NCBI GenBank assembly: GCA_003158855.1
Contig: PMLJ01000017.1
Location: 1 to 64,000, forward strand
Origin: Acidimicrobiaceae bacterium
GTDB taxonomy: Bacteria; Actinomycetota; Acidimicrobiia; Acidimicrobiales; RAAP-2
Reading direction: 5' to 3'
Length of the DNA stretch: 64,000 nucleotides
A program made the position numbers and the translations under genes. Below the pieces are notes generated by a model. It had not been told where the DNA came from. It saw only the letters and a program-made list of their open reading frames with translations, and did no database searches. Positions 45,026-53,523 of the stretch are shown here, piece after piece. Position 1 is the first letter of the stretch; every line of letters begins with the position of its first letter.

Positions 45026-45698
45026 GTGATTCGAAATCCAGTGGTCGAACATCGAGCAGCCCTGCACGCCGCGCTTGGCGATGCGGTCCGACTCTCGATT
45101 GTCGACGAGCTCATGGTCTCGGACCGTGCGCCAGTTGAACTCCAGGCTCTGACTGGTCTCGAGTCGAACCTGCTGGCCCACCACCTGGACATGCTCGAAG
45201 AGGCAGGTCTCATAGTGCGCTCGCATTCGAGCGGCGACGCCCGGCGCCGTTACGTTCGCCTCGTCCGTGGCGCCCTCGGCGAACTCGAGCTCTCCGTTGA
45301 CCGGACGCCGAATGACGCCCTCTTTATCTGCACGAGGAACTCTGCGCGCAGCCAGCTCGCTGCGGCGCTGTGGAGAGAGATCACCGGATGTGGCGCCCAG
45401 TCCGCGGGAACTCATCCGGCGCAGAGAGTGCACCCCGGTGCCATCGCCGCCGCAGAGCGTTCGGGGCTCGACCTCCGCGACGCGATACCGCGCCGATTTG
45501 ACGAAGTCGCGGTTGTGCCACTGCTGGTGATCACGGTGTGCGATCGGGCACATGAGGAGATCGGTTCGGATCAGGGATGGTGGCACTGGTCAGTGCCCGA
45601 CCCGTTGCAGCGAGCAACGAAGCGCGAGTTCGACGACCGTCGCCGATCTGCGAGAGCGAATCGAAGCGATCTTCGAGGCCGGAGAGAGTCTTCCATGA
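45026..45698 (+). pseudogene. ArsR-LMW-phosphatase (arsenate reductase-like) fusion gene, 1-nt frameshift near its end
   Basis: Residues 1-90 form an ArsR-type winged helix (ALGDAVRLSIVDELM, LLAHHLDMLEEAGLIVRSH); residues about 95-205 form a low-molecular-weight phosphatase/arsenate-reductase domain with the CTRNSARSQLAAALW active-site loop. After HWSVPDP the given frame runs into nonsense (RRRSARANRSDLRGRR) and joins the aquaporin. One base over, the natural tail is intact: VADLRERIEAIFEAGESLP then TGA at 45696-45698. A one-base insertion just before 45639 explains this. The intended stop overlaps the aquaporin ATG (ATGA). Confidence 0.75.
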
Positions 45699-46444
45699 GC
45701 AGTCGCGACGCTGAGAATGCGATCAAGCAGCTCGGCGTACTGCCAGAGACCGGCACGGGCCAGCTCCGGCTCAACCTGACGCGACGACTGATCGCCGAGA
45801 CTTTGGGGACGGCTTTCTTGTTGATTGCGGTGGTCGGATCGGGAATCATGGCGAGCCGCCTCTCTCCGAGTGACACGGGACTCCAGTTGCTCGAGAATGC
45901 GGCGGCGACGGTCGCGGCGCTGATTGGGCTGATCCTCATGTTCGGGGCGGTCTCGGGAGCCCATTTCAATCCCGTCGTTACTCTCGTCGACCGATTGCTC
46001 GGGACCATCAGAACCCGGGATGCTCTGCTCTACGTGGTCGCCCAGATCGCGGGCGGCTGTCTCGGAACCATTTGCGCGAACGTCATGTTTTCGCTCCCCG
46101 TCGTCGCCCTTTCGACAAAGGTTCGCTCGTCGGGCGCGCTGTGGTTTTCTGAGGTGCTCGCGACCATCGGGCTGCTCCTCGTCATCCACGGCTGCGTCCG
46201 TACCGGACGGGCCAACGCCGTTCCTTTCGCGGTCGGGATCTGGATCGGCGGTGCGTACTTCTTTACGTCGTCGACGAGTTTCGCCAATCCCGCAGCCGCA
46301 ATCGGCCGATCCCTGTCGAACTCGTTCGCGGGAATAAGGCCGAGCTCAGTGCCGATGTTCGTCGTAATGGAGGTCATCGGCGCCCTCATTGCGTACGCAC
46401 TGATCCGGTTCATCTTCCCGCACAACCACTCGGAGGCCCCATGA
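45695..46444 (+). CDS. Aquaporin (MIP family) in the arsenic operon
   Basis: A 249-aa major-intrinsic-protein channel with six membrane helices. The first half-helix motif is SGAHFNPVVTL (NPV in place of NPA), the second is SFANPAAAIGRSL (NPA), each at the expected distance. ATG 45695 overlaps the intended stop of the upstream gene. In ars operons such AqpS-like channels let arsenite leave the cell down its gradient after arsenate reduction. Because of the upstream frameshift the present sequence would read it as a C-terminal extension of the ArsR-phosphatase unless it starts at its own ATG. It overlaps arsC by 4 bp. Confidence 0.85.
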   Translation: MSSRDAENAIKQLGVLPETGTGQLRLNLTRRLIAETLGTAFLLIAVVGSGIMASRLSPSDTGLQLLENAAATVAALIGLILMFGAVSGAHFNPVVTLVDRLLGTIRTRDALLYVVAQIAGGCLGTICANVMFSLPVVALSTKVRSSGALWFSEVLATIGLLLVIHGCVRTGRANAVPFAVGIWIGGAYFFTSSTSFANPAAAIGRSLSNSFAGIRPSSVPMFVVMEVIGALIAYALIRFIFPHNHSEAP

Positions 46445-46854
46445 GCGTCAATCGACCCGAAGTCCTTTTCTTGTGCGTGCACAATGCCGGCCGGTCCCAG
46501 ATGGCCGCGGCATTCGCGCGCGAGATCGGCGCCGGCCGCGTCGTTGTTCACTCGGCCGGTTCCGCGCCGGGTGAGACCCTCAACCCCGCGGTCGTCGAGG
46601 TGATGCGCGAGAAAGGCATTGACATCACGGGCGAGCGCCCGCAGAAGTTGACCGACGAGATGGCCCTGAGCGCCGACGTGGTGGTCACCATGGGCTGCGG
46701 CGACGCCTGTCCGGTCTATCCGGGCAAGCGCTATGTCGATTGGGAGCTCATCGATCCGGCCGGCAAGCAGATCGAGGACGTCCGGCCGATCCGCGATGAC
46801 GTCGAGCGGCGCGTGACGGCGCTCATTGACGAACTGCTCGACGTGAAGAACTAA
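46441..46854 (+). CDS. arsC: Arsenate reductase ArsC, LMW-phosphatase type
   Basis: A 137-aa arsenate reductase. The active-site loop LCVHNAGRSQMA gives the nucleophilic Cys (residue 12), and TMGCGDACPVYPGKRYVDWEL has two further Cys (about 83 and 87), the arrangement of enzymes recycled by a thiol cascade (thioredoxin or mycothiol/mycoredoxin). It reduces As(V) to As(III) for export. Starts in a 4-bp overlap with the aquaporin gene; a second arsC follows 13 bp after its stop. Confidence 0.9.
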   Translation: MSVNRPEVLFLCVHNAGRSQMAAAFAREIGAGRVVVHSAGSAPGETLNPAVVEVMREKGIDITGERPQKLTDEMALSADVVVTMGCGDACPVYPGKRYVDWELIDPAGKQIEDVRPIRDDVERRVTALIDELLDVKN

Positions 46855-46867
46855 GGAGAAAGAAACC

Positions 46868-47518
46868 GTGTCCGACAACCGTCTCATTGAAGAACTTCCA
46901 CCGAGCGACCAGCGTCCGCTCCGTCCCGCACTGGCGGATCTACTCAAAGAATTTCACGGCACCTTCGACGACGAGACTATCGAACACTTCCTGGTCGACT
47001 CCTACGACCGACTCGCCGCCAATTCGAAATCGAGGAACTTCTTGAGCGTTCTCTCGGAGCGATTCGCACGTGAACGCCTTGTGGCGATGACCAGAGTCGA
47101 TGCAGTGGCCAAAGGCAAGCCCGGCGTTCTGTTCCTTTGCGTCCATAACGCTGGCCGTTCGCAAATGGCTGCAGGTTGGCTGCGGAGCATCGCTGGCGAT
47201 CGCGTCGAGGTCTTCACCGGTGGCTCGGAGCCAGCGGCCGCGTTGAATCCGATAGTCGTCGAAGCCATGGCCGAAGTCGGCGTCGACATTCATGAGGAAT
47301 TCCCCAAGCCTTGGACCGTCGAAGTCGTGCGCGCGGTGGATGTTGTCATTGCCATGGGCTGCGGTGATGTCTGTCCCGTCTACCCCGGAAAGAGCTACGT
47401 TGACTGGGAGTTGAACGACCCCGAAGGAATGAGTCTTGAGGGCGTGCGTCAGGTCCGAGATGAACTGAGAGATCGGGTGCAGAGCTTGGCTCACGAATTA
47501 TTGTCGCCTACACCCTGA
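46868..47518 (+). CDS. Arsenate reductase with N-terminal three-helix-bundle domain
   Basis: A 216-aa protein. Residues about 15-78 (LRPALADLLKEFHGTFDDETIEHFLVDSYDRLA) are the three-helix dimerisation bundle found on some actinobacterial ArsC proteins; residues about 85-216 repeat the ArsC domain with LCVHNAGRSQMAAGWL and AMGCGDVCPVYPGKSYVDWEL. All active-site Cys are kept, so it should be active, probably with mycothiol as partner (inference). GTG 46868 is preceded by AAGGAG. Last gene of the arsenic operon. Confidence 0.88.
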   Translation: MSDNRLIEELPPSDQRPLRPALADLLKEFHGTFDDETIEHFLVDSYDRLAANSKSRNFLSVLSERFARERLVAMTRVDAVAKGKPGVLFLCVHNAGRSQMAAGWLRSIAGDRVEVFTGGSEPAAALNPIVVEAMAEVGVDIHEEFPKPWTVEVVRAVDVVIAMGCGDVCPVYPGKSYVDWELNDPEGMSLEGVRQVRDELRDRVQSLAHELLSPTP

Positions 47519-47589
47519 ATCGCGATATATATCTGGAGACCGAGTCCTTTGAGGGAATAACTCCCTGTGCGGATGAGTCCGCACCTTCG

Positions 47590-47873
47590 CGGGTTCTGGG
47601 AAACAGGACCTGTACCCAGACGTCGCCGACAAAGTGGCAGTGCTCTTCGTGCGACTCGCGAAGAACTATCTACTGCTCGACGGCAACAAGCGCGCCGCGT
47701 GGCTGACGCTTCGACTCTTCATTGACATGAATGGTTGGTCGTGGAATCCCTATCCGTCCATCGACGAAGCTGAGCAGGCAGTGGTGTCGGTCGCTTCGGG
47801 GGAGTGGAACGAGGAGCGCACGGCTGAGTGGCTGCGAACGTATCTCATTCCACCGCACGTACCAGAGCCCTGA
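47590..47873 (+). pseudogene. Fic/Doc-family toxin, 5' end damaged
   Basis: The C-terminal half matches Doc: KQDLYPDVADKVAVLFVRLAKNYLLLDGNKRAAWLTLRLFI. The Fic loop is normally HxFxDGNKR; here the His is replaced (NYLLLDGNKR), which would abolish AMP or phosphate transfer. In frame there is a TGA only about 60 bp upstream, and the adjacent frame reads DESAPSRVLG where Doc has its preceding helix, so the N-terminal ~50 residues are lost by frameshift. No antitoxin gene is visible. Confidence 0.6.
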
Positions 47874-48048
47874 CCCGCGAACTCACGTTTCGAGTCGTAG
47901 TCCCGAATTGACCCATTCGCGCCAACAGTGGTATTCATCAGTGCCGCTTGCTCCTCCGAGGCGCACGGTGAAGCGGCAACATGGCTGGCGTGTTCAGCGT
48001 TCACGCGACGAAGAAGTTGCTCGATCGAATCGAAGAGCCGATCGAAGT

Positions 48049-48687
48049 TCAAGTTACCGAGCCCACGACGAAGCTCGGCAATTGGTATGCCAAGCCCCTC
48101 TCCTGTTCGTCGTTGGCACGCTCTTCCCAGGAGCGCCGGTTCGGCAGACCCGTCAGCGAGTCCTCTCTACCGTATTTGACGAGCGTGGCCACGAGACCGT
48201 ACACCACTGCGGCCAGCACCACCGCTGTGCCAAAAATCGAGTTCCACGCAAGGAACTCTGCTCGGAGGCTCGAATGGCCGGCAAGCAGCACGATTGCGTA
48301 GGCCACTCCCGCGGCACCGGTCTGCAGAACAATGGCGACTGGCCCGAAGTAGAGCGCAACGTACACCGCGACCCAGATGTAGAGCACCGCCAGATTGTCG
48401 TGCACACTCGGCCCTATAGCGGCTGCCACGGTAATGATTCCAACGCTCGCGGTAAGAGCGATCTGGGCACCGAGAGGGGAGAGTCGGTGGCCGTGCTTGA
48501 GCCGCAGGCACGCTGCGAGCAAGGTCAAACTGACGAGGGCGAAGACGATCATCAGGGAACGGTGCGACCCGTGCCAGCCAGGCGGCAAAGCGAGCCCCGC
48601 CCCGGCACCCGCTAGACAGAAGACGACGGCAACCTTGTTGGGGTCGGGGACGATCGATTCCAGGAGATTCCTACGGTTATCTCTCAT
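48049..48687 (-). CDS. Membrane sensor with truncated GGDEF domain
   Basis: A 212-aa protein with about six membrane segments between residues 18 and 165 (VAVVFCLAGAGAGLALPP, LMIVFALVSLTLLAACL, IALTASVGIITVAAAIG, LAVLYIWVAVYVALYFG, TGAAGVAYAIVLLAG, SIFGTAVVLAAVVYGLVATLV). After YGREDSLTGLPNRRSWEER, the exact opening of a diguanylate cyclase domain, homology stops within about 15 residues; the GGDEF active site (~150 residues) is missing. It cannot make cyclic di-GMP as it stands. It precedes, on the same strand, no other gene but lies beside two HD-GYP genes of related function. Confidence 0.72.
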   Translation of the reverse strand: MRDNRRNLLESIVPDPNKVAVVFCLAGAGAGLALPPGWHGSHRSLMIVFALVSLTLLAACLRLKHGHRLSPLGAQIALTASVGIITVAAAIGPSVHDNLAVLYIWVAVYVALYFGPVAIVLQTGAAGVAYAIVLLAGHSSLRAEFLAWNSIFGTAVVLAAVVYGLVATLVKYGREDSLTGLPNRRSWEERANDEQERGLAYQLPSFVVGSVT

Positions 48688-48946
48688 CAGCGCTGTTCGG
48701 CCTTCACGAAATCCTCAGTTCGCCGGCCCAGCGTGCTCTTACGGGTGCGACCGGCGTTGAAATCGGAGAGTCGGAATGCCCTTGCGGACCTCCGGTGGTT
48801 GCGATTATGGCCAAAGTGTTTGGTCTCCGGGCGTGCGTTGACGGATAGCTCGTGCACACCAGGCGAAGTGCGACCCACGTCGTGCAGGAATCCTCCAAAG
48901 GAACCGGTGCTCCGTGACGCTGGTCAGTTCTCACCGGATCCATCAC

Positions 48947-50458
48947 CTACTCGAAACTGTATCCATCGGCGAAGACAGCAAGACAAGCTGCCACGACGTC
49001 ACCGTCGAACTTGGTCCCGGCTCCCTTAGAAACCTCCGCGAGGGCCACATCGAGTCCAAGTCCGGGACGATAGGGACGATGCTGGGTCATGGCCTCGACG
49101 ACGTCGGCCACCGCGATGATGCGCGCCGGCAAGATGATCTCGCTACCGCGCAGCGCGCTGGGATAGCCTGACCCGTCGAGACGCTCGTGGTGCTGGAGTG
49201 CGACCTCGGCCAAAGGCCAGGGCAACGAGGCCTTGGACAAGATGTCGCTGCCGACAGTTGTGTGACGCTTGATTATCGCGAAGTCGAGATCAGTGAGCCT
49301 TCCCGGCCGGGTGAGTATCTCAGCCGGCACGGCGATTTTTCCCACGTCGTGCAATTCGCCGCTTTGGCGGATCAAGGCAGCCGTCTTGGTGTCAAGGCCC
49401 AACTGAAGCGCGATCTTCTCCGCAAGGGCGCCGACGTGAATCTGATGACCCGCCGTGTAGGGGTCCCGAGTCTCGGTCATGCGACCTAGCGCCGTAATGG
49501 TCCCCGTCAGCGCCGTTTCCAACTGCCGAACCGAACGGACGAACTCGGCCCCGAACTTAGCTTCCTTGGCAATCTCTTCGAGACCTCGGACTGTTGCATC
49601 GTCGAACGCGTTGATGTACCGGTCGTAGATGGAAAGCGCCAACGTTCTGGCACCGAGACCGAAAGGAATGGCAACGGTCGAGGATACGCCGAACTTTGCG
49701 GCGGTGTCGCGCCACGGTTCGTAATCGGGTTGGGTTGCCACATCGTTGACGACCTCGGTCTTCCCGGTACGCAGTGCCGTTCCGCTGGGACCGCGACCAT
49801 CCGCTTCAGTTTCTGACCAGAAGAACTCTTTGTCGGAGGCCTGATTGGTATACCCGGCGATGTGGAGAGTCTCCACCGAGTACTGGCGATCATGATTCGC
49901 GGCGTCAAGTCGGGCGAGCGCGTAACCTCCGATGCTGACGAGCGCATTGCATACGCTCTGGAGAAACTCCTCCTCGTCGACCACGGAGGTCAGAAGTCGG
50001 CTCACCTCGAGAAGCAGCCGAAGATGTTGCTCACTTCGTTTGTGCCGAGTGACGTCGTCAAAAACTACGACCAACCCTGCAGTCCGCCCTTCGAACGAGA
50101 GGGGCGTGGTACCGACCATCACCCACCGGCGTGCCATGTTCGGAGCGTCGAATCCAACCATCAGGTTCGAAAGGCCTTCACCGTGTTCCAACGTGATCGT
50201 GACTGGATTTTGGCTCGAGGGCAACGGGGAGCCGTCCTCCCTCACGAAGCCCCAATCGGATACTGACAAACTCTTGCCCAGGTGATCCTCAACCTTGCCG
50301 CCGAGTATTGCCGCGGCGTTCGTGTTGAGGTCAGCGATCTTGCCCTCGGCGTCAATGAGTATGACGCCCTCTGAAAGACTCTCCAAGAACCTCGCTTGAA
50401 AGATCAGGTGATCAAGTCGCCTTCGCGGATTGTCATCGAATTGAGATGCACCCTCCAA
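48947..50458 (-). CDS. PAS-GAF-HD-GYP protein (cyclic di-GMP phosphodiesterase-like), paralogue 1
   Basis: A 503-aa cytoplasmic protein. A PAS domain (residues about 20-140, FLESLSEGVILIDAEGKIADLN), a GAF domain (about 145-315, with SGTALRTGKTEVVND) and a C-terminal HD-GYP domain (about 320-500). The last has ETRDPYTAGHQIHVGALA, GELHDVGKIAVPAEIL, HHERLDGSGYP and AVADVVEAMTQHRPYRPG, including the HD metal pair and the GYP motif, so it is probably an active phosphodiesterase for cyclic di-GMP or a related dinucleotide. No membrane segments. A close paralogue lies directly upstream. Confidence 0.88.
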   Translation of the reverse strand: MEGASQFDDNPRRRLDHLIFQARFLESLSEGVILIDAEGKIADLNTNAAAILGGKVEDHLGKSLSVSDWGFVREDGSPLPSSQNPVTITLEHGEGLSNLMVGFDAPNMARRWVMVGTTPLSFEGRTAGLVVVFDDVTRHKRSEQHLRLLLEVSRLLTSVVDEEEFLQSVCNALVSIGGYALARLDAANHDRQYSVETLHIAGYTNQASDKEFFWSETEADGRGPSGTALRTGKTEVVNDVATQPDYEPWRDTAAKFGVSSTVAIPFGLGARTLALSIYDRYINAFDDATVRGLEEIAKEAKFGAEFVRSVRQLETALTGTITALGRMTETRDPYTAGHQIHVGALAEKIALQLGLDTKTAALIRQSGELHDVGKIAVPAEILTRPGRLTDLDFAIIKRHTTVGSDILSKASLPWPLAEVALQHHERLDGSGYPSALRGSEIILPARIIAVADVVEAMTQHRPYRPGLGLDVALAEVSKGAGTKFDGDVVAACLAVFADGYSFE

Positions 50459-50781
50459 AGTCCCCCCTTGGACTAGCTCTAGATTTCGAAATGCGATCTA
50501 GTCAATGGTCCCACACTCTTCGCAAGATGGCTCGTTCGCAACCTCGAACTCTTCATGCGATTGCTCTGCCAATTCTGGCAGATTCCCAGAAGATGTGGAG
50601 GCCCACCGATATGTATCGGACCGATGTTTGAAGCGCGGTCAACCTCGGCTCTGTCGGCTTTGCGACAAGGAAACCTTCAGTATTCGCGCCGCTCTCGAGA
50701 TTTCTGTTGACCTCTTCTTCAAGGCCTGACGGGGTTCTTGCAGAGCCCAATGGTGTTCGCCGACTCTCTGATCTCAATGTC
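50459..50781. other. Gap between the two HD-GYP genes
   Basis: About 320 bp without a supported gene; promoter of paralogue 1 is expected here, but no confident boxes are seen. Confidence 0.4.
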
Positions 50782-52311
50782 TCATGTCGTTCGACCATCG
50801 TCAGCTGATTCGAAGATGAACCCCGCCTCGAATGTGGCGATGCACGCTTCGACGACTTCGGCGTCGTACAGCGATGAGGCGCCTCGTTCGATTTCAGCGA
50901 GGGCCACGTCGATCCCCAGTCCCGCCCGATACGGGCGGTGGTGCGTCATGGCCTCGACGACGTCCGCAACGGCGATGATCCTCGCAGGTTGAATGATCTC
51001 GCCACCGCGCAATCCATTGGGGTAACCCGAACCGTCAATCCGTTCATGGTGTTGCAGGGCGACTTCGGTGATCGGCCAAGGAAGTGAAGCCTTGGCGAGG
51101 ATGTTGGCACCAGCCGTGGTGTGGCTCTTGACCATTTCGAAATCGAGGGTACTGAGTCGACCGGGGCGAGTGAGAATCTCGGCGGGCACACCAATCTTGC
51201 CGACATCGTGCACCTCTCCGCTTTGGCGGACAAGATCGGTCATGGTCGAGTCCATTCCTAGGCGGGCGGCGATGGCTGCGCCCAGAGCGCCGACACGAAT
51301 CTGGTGGCCCGCCGTGTACGGGTCTCGGGTCTCGGTCATCTGCCCCAGGGCGGCGAGGGTCCCGTTGAGGCTCCTGGCGAGCTTCTCGACGGACTGGAAA
51401 TGTGAGATGCCGAATTCAATCTCTCTCGCGACCGCTTCGAGGCCGTCTATTGCAAATTGGTCGAACGCGTGAGGGTGAATGCTGATGAGAGTCAGCACCG
51501 CAGGTCGTTGCCCGAGAGTGAAGGGGATAGCAGCGAGTGAGTTGAAGCCGAAGCCTTGCGCGCGTTCTTGCCACGGTCCGTAGGCGGGTAGGTCACCCAG
51601 TCGGTTCGCCACTTGTGTGTTTCTGGTACGCAGTGCGGTCCCGGTGGGGCCATGTCCAAGCTTGCTGGAGCCCGACCACGACACGATCCCTTCGTATAGA
51701 AAGTCGGTGGCTCCCGCCGCAAAGGGAAACTTTACTTCGCCAAGATTGTCGCTGCCACCAACACTGACCACGGCGAGGGCACATCGCCCCAACTCGACGA
51801 ACGCCGTGCACAGGCGCTCAAGGAATTCGGACGTCCCGGTGGACGAAACCGTGAGTCGGTTGACGTGGAGAAGAAACTGAAAGTTCCTCTCCCTCCACAC
51901 TTGAGCCGTGATGTTCGTCAACCGGACGATCGCGCCTTTCGATGGGTGTTTGACCATGCATGGGGATGTGGTGATGCTGAGCCAGCGACGCTCAGTCGGA
52001 AGGTCCACCCCGATAATGACACCGGCGGTGGGCTTCCTTTCTCGTAGGGTGACCATCACCGGATGCTCTTCGCGGGAAAGCGGGGATCCGTCTTCAAAGG
52101 TGCTGCCCAACTGCGGCTCGAAGATGTTGACACCCACTAGGTCATGAGCATCGATGAGAAGTATCTCACCAGCGGCTCTATTGCAGTCGACGATGACGCC
52201 TTCCTGGTCCACGAGAAGTATCCCCTCGACGAGCGTGTCGAGAAAACCAGTGCGGAACGCTAGGGAGTCAAGTCCTTCGCGAACGTCGACGTCTTCGTGA
52301 AGCTGATCCAC
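50782..52311 (-). CDS. PAS-GAF-HD-GYP protein, paralogue 2
   Basis: A 509-aa protein with the same order as its neighbour: PAS (GFLDTLVEGILLVDQEGVIVDCN), GAF (LTVSSTGTSEFLERLCTAFVELG, GPTGTALRTRNTQVANRLGDLPAYGPW) and HD-GYP (TRDPYTAGHQIRVGALG, GEVHDVGKIGVPAEIL, HHERIDGSGYP). The HD-GYP parts are the most alike, the PAS and GAF sensors more diverged, as expected of a tandem duplication tuned to different signals. All metal and GYP residues are present. Confidence 0.88.
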   Translation of the reverse strand: MDQLHEDVDVREGLDSLAFRTGFLDTLVEGILLVDQEGVIVDCNRAAGEILLIDAHDLVGVNIFEPQLGSTFEDGSPLSREEHPVMVTLRERKPTAGVIIGVDLPTERRWLSITTSPCMVKHPSKGAIVRLTNITAQVWRERNFQFLLHVNRLTVSSTGTSEFLERLCTAFVELGRCALAVVSVGGSDNLGEVKFPFAAGATDFLYEGIVSWSGSSKLGHGPTGTALRTRNTQVANRLGDLPAYGPWQERAQGFGFNSLAAIPFTLGQRPAVLTLISIHPHAFDQFAIDGLEAVAREIEFGISHFQSVEKLARSLNGTLAALGQMTETRDPYTAGHQIRVGALGAAIAARLGMDSTMTDLVRQSGEVHDVGKIGVPAEILTRPGRLSTLDFEMVKSHTTAGANILAKASLPWPITEVALQHHERIDGSGYPNGLRGGEIIQPARIIAVADVVEAMTHHRPYRAGLGIDVALAEIERGASSLYDAEVVEACIATFEAGFIFESADDGRTT

Positions 52312-52509
52312 GTCCCACTCCCTCCACGTGCCGCTCTTGATTCATTATGTTATGTAAGGCGCGACCAGCTCCACAACAAGTGTCTCTCTACCGAGGCCTC
52401 GACGCAAATGGAGACTTCAACAGAATGTACAGAAGCAACTTGAGATTCTCGAAGGTCTCGATGCTCGCCATTGAGATGGTCGTAGATCGAGATCCCAGTT
52501 GAGCTCGCC

Positions 52510-52945
52510 AACTGAATCGCGACGGGAAAGCGGGAGATTACCTCATTTCCAAGACGTGTTGTCGCTCGTCACTCGGGGAATTGAAGGGTGGTGAAAATGT
52601 GAGGCCTGAAATGAGGCCTATCGCGCTGGGCATCGTCGATCGCGACGATGAATGGACCTCGTTGCGTAATTGAGTCCAAATCAAGATACTTCGATTTCGT
52701 TCAGAAATGCCGCGACCGTTGGGATCCACGAGCGTGAACGTTCACCTTCTCATAGTGGGCTGCATGGGTCTCGATCCCAGCGCCTGAGGATTAAACGAAC
52801 TTTGCGGATCGTTGCGACGTGTCGGTCTGGTCGCGCATGTCGTTTGTTTTCAAGGAATCGTGTTGCGTCATGTCGGTCTCATCGCGTGGTGTTGGAGAAA
52901 TAGGAGGCCTAGAATGAGGCCCGTCGCGGGTTCGCGACATCGCCC
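52510..52945 (+). repeat. Long direct repeat, right copy (partner at 41690-42100)
   Basis: Same order of blocks as the left copy, including GTGAGGCCTGAAATGAGGCCT, the palindrome GTGAACGTTCAC (52734-52745), the tRNA-like half and the GTCGGTCTGGTCGCG / GAATGAGGCC flank. Nothing else is recognised in 52312-53227. Confidence 0.78.
52753..52797 (-). repeat. tRNA 3'-half-like att candidate, copy 3
   Basis: Minus strand: stem TCCTC, variable AGGCG, T stem CTGGG, loop ATCGAGA, CCCAT (one mismatch), acceptor GCAGCCC, A, CTA. The anticodon loop is degenerate (CGTTTAA). More decayed than the 56.6 and 60.7 kb copies. Confidence 0.62.
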
Positions 52946-53227
52946 CTTACGATTCCGCCTCTGACGGGACGGCTTGGAAACGGCGGCTTGACTATGACGC
53001 CAGTTGTTCCGCGGGCTGTTCGCTATTCCCATCTTCCGAACGGAATTACTTCTTGACGGGAAGGCAAAATCCAAGCAACTTAGGGAACTTGAGAGAGCGG
53101 GATTCTCAAGAAGTCTGTTCTCAAACCTTCTCGGCGAGATTTGCCTTCTTCGCTTGACTTCGAACTCGGTGCTGGGCGTCCTGGCGTCGTTCCAGCGTGT
53201 TCGAATGCTGTGTTCTGCCTAGAGGAC

Positions 53228-53462
53228 GCCTGATACTCCGTGCAATCCCCGCAGGGGATGCCGAGAGCGGCGCGGTGACTGCGCACGGCTTCGGCGTCCA
53301 GTGCCTCGAGCAAGCAGTACAAGTGACCACCGCCGTTGCGAAACAATTCGACCTGACGAACGCTGAACTGATCAACCTCTCGTCCTTGGCCTCCTGCGCG
53401 AAATGCTGAATCGCCTCGTCGGGGAACTTGAGGTAATCGTGGAAGCCCATGAACTGTGGGAT
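53228..53462 (-). pseudogene. DUF4242 (nickel-binding-type) small protein, frameshifted
   Basis: On the minus strand one frame reads PQFMGFHDYLKFPDEAIQHF then AQEAKDE; the adjacent frame continues VDQFSVRQVELFRNGGGHLY and CLLEALDAEAVRSHRAALGI then PCGD. Joined, they give a complete DUF4242 protein of about 78 residues. The break is near 53385. The codon at the expected start is ATC, not ATG, so start and frame are both damaged. Confidence 0.62.
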
Positions 53463-53498
53463 TGCTACCTCCCTCGGTGGTGAGCGCGCCGGGGGAAG

Positions 53499-53516
53499 CG
53501 TAACTTGACGTAACTT
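53499..53516 (+). promoter_or_regulatory. Direct-repeat operator candidate before the TetR gene
   Basis: CGTAACTT at 53499-53506 and again at 53509-53516, one helical turn apart, just upstream of the regulator start. Could serve autoregulation. Confidence 0.35.
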
Positions 53517-53523
53517 TAACATT

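Noticed and set aside
53004-53222. Plus-strand 72-codon frame between the long repeat and the DUF4242 remnant
   Set aside because: No recognised domain and it overlaps the antisense of the remnant's tail; no ribosome-binding site.
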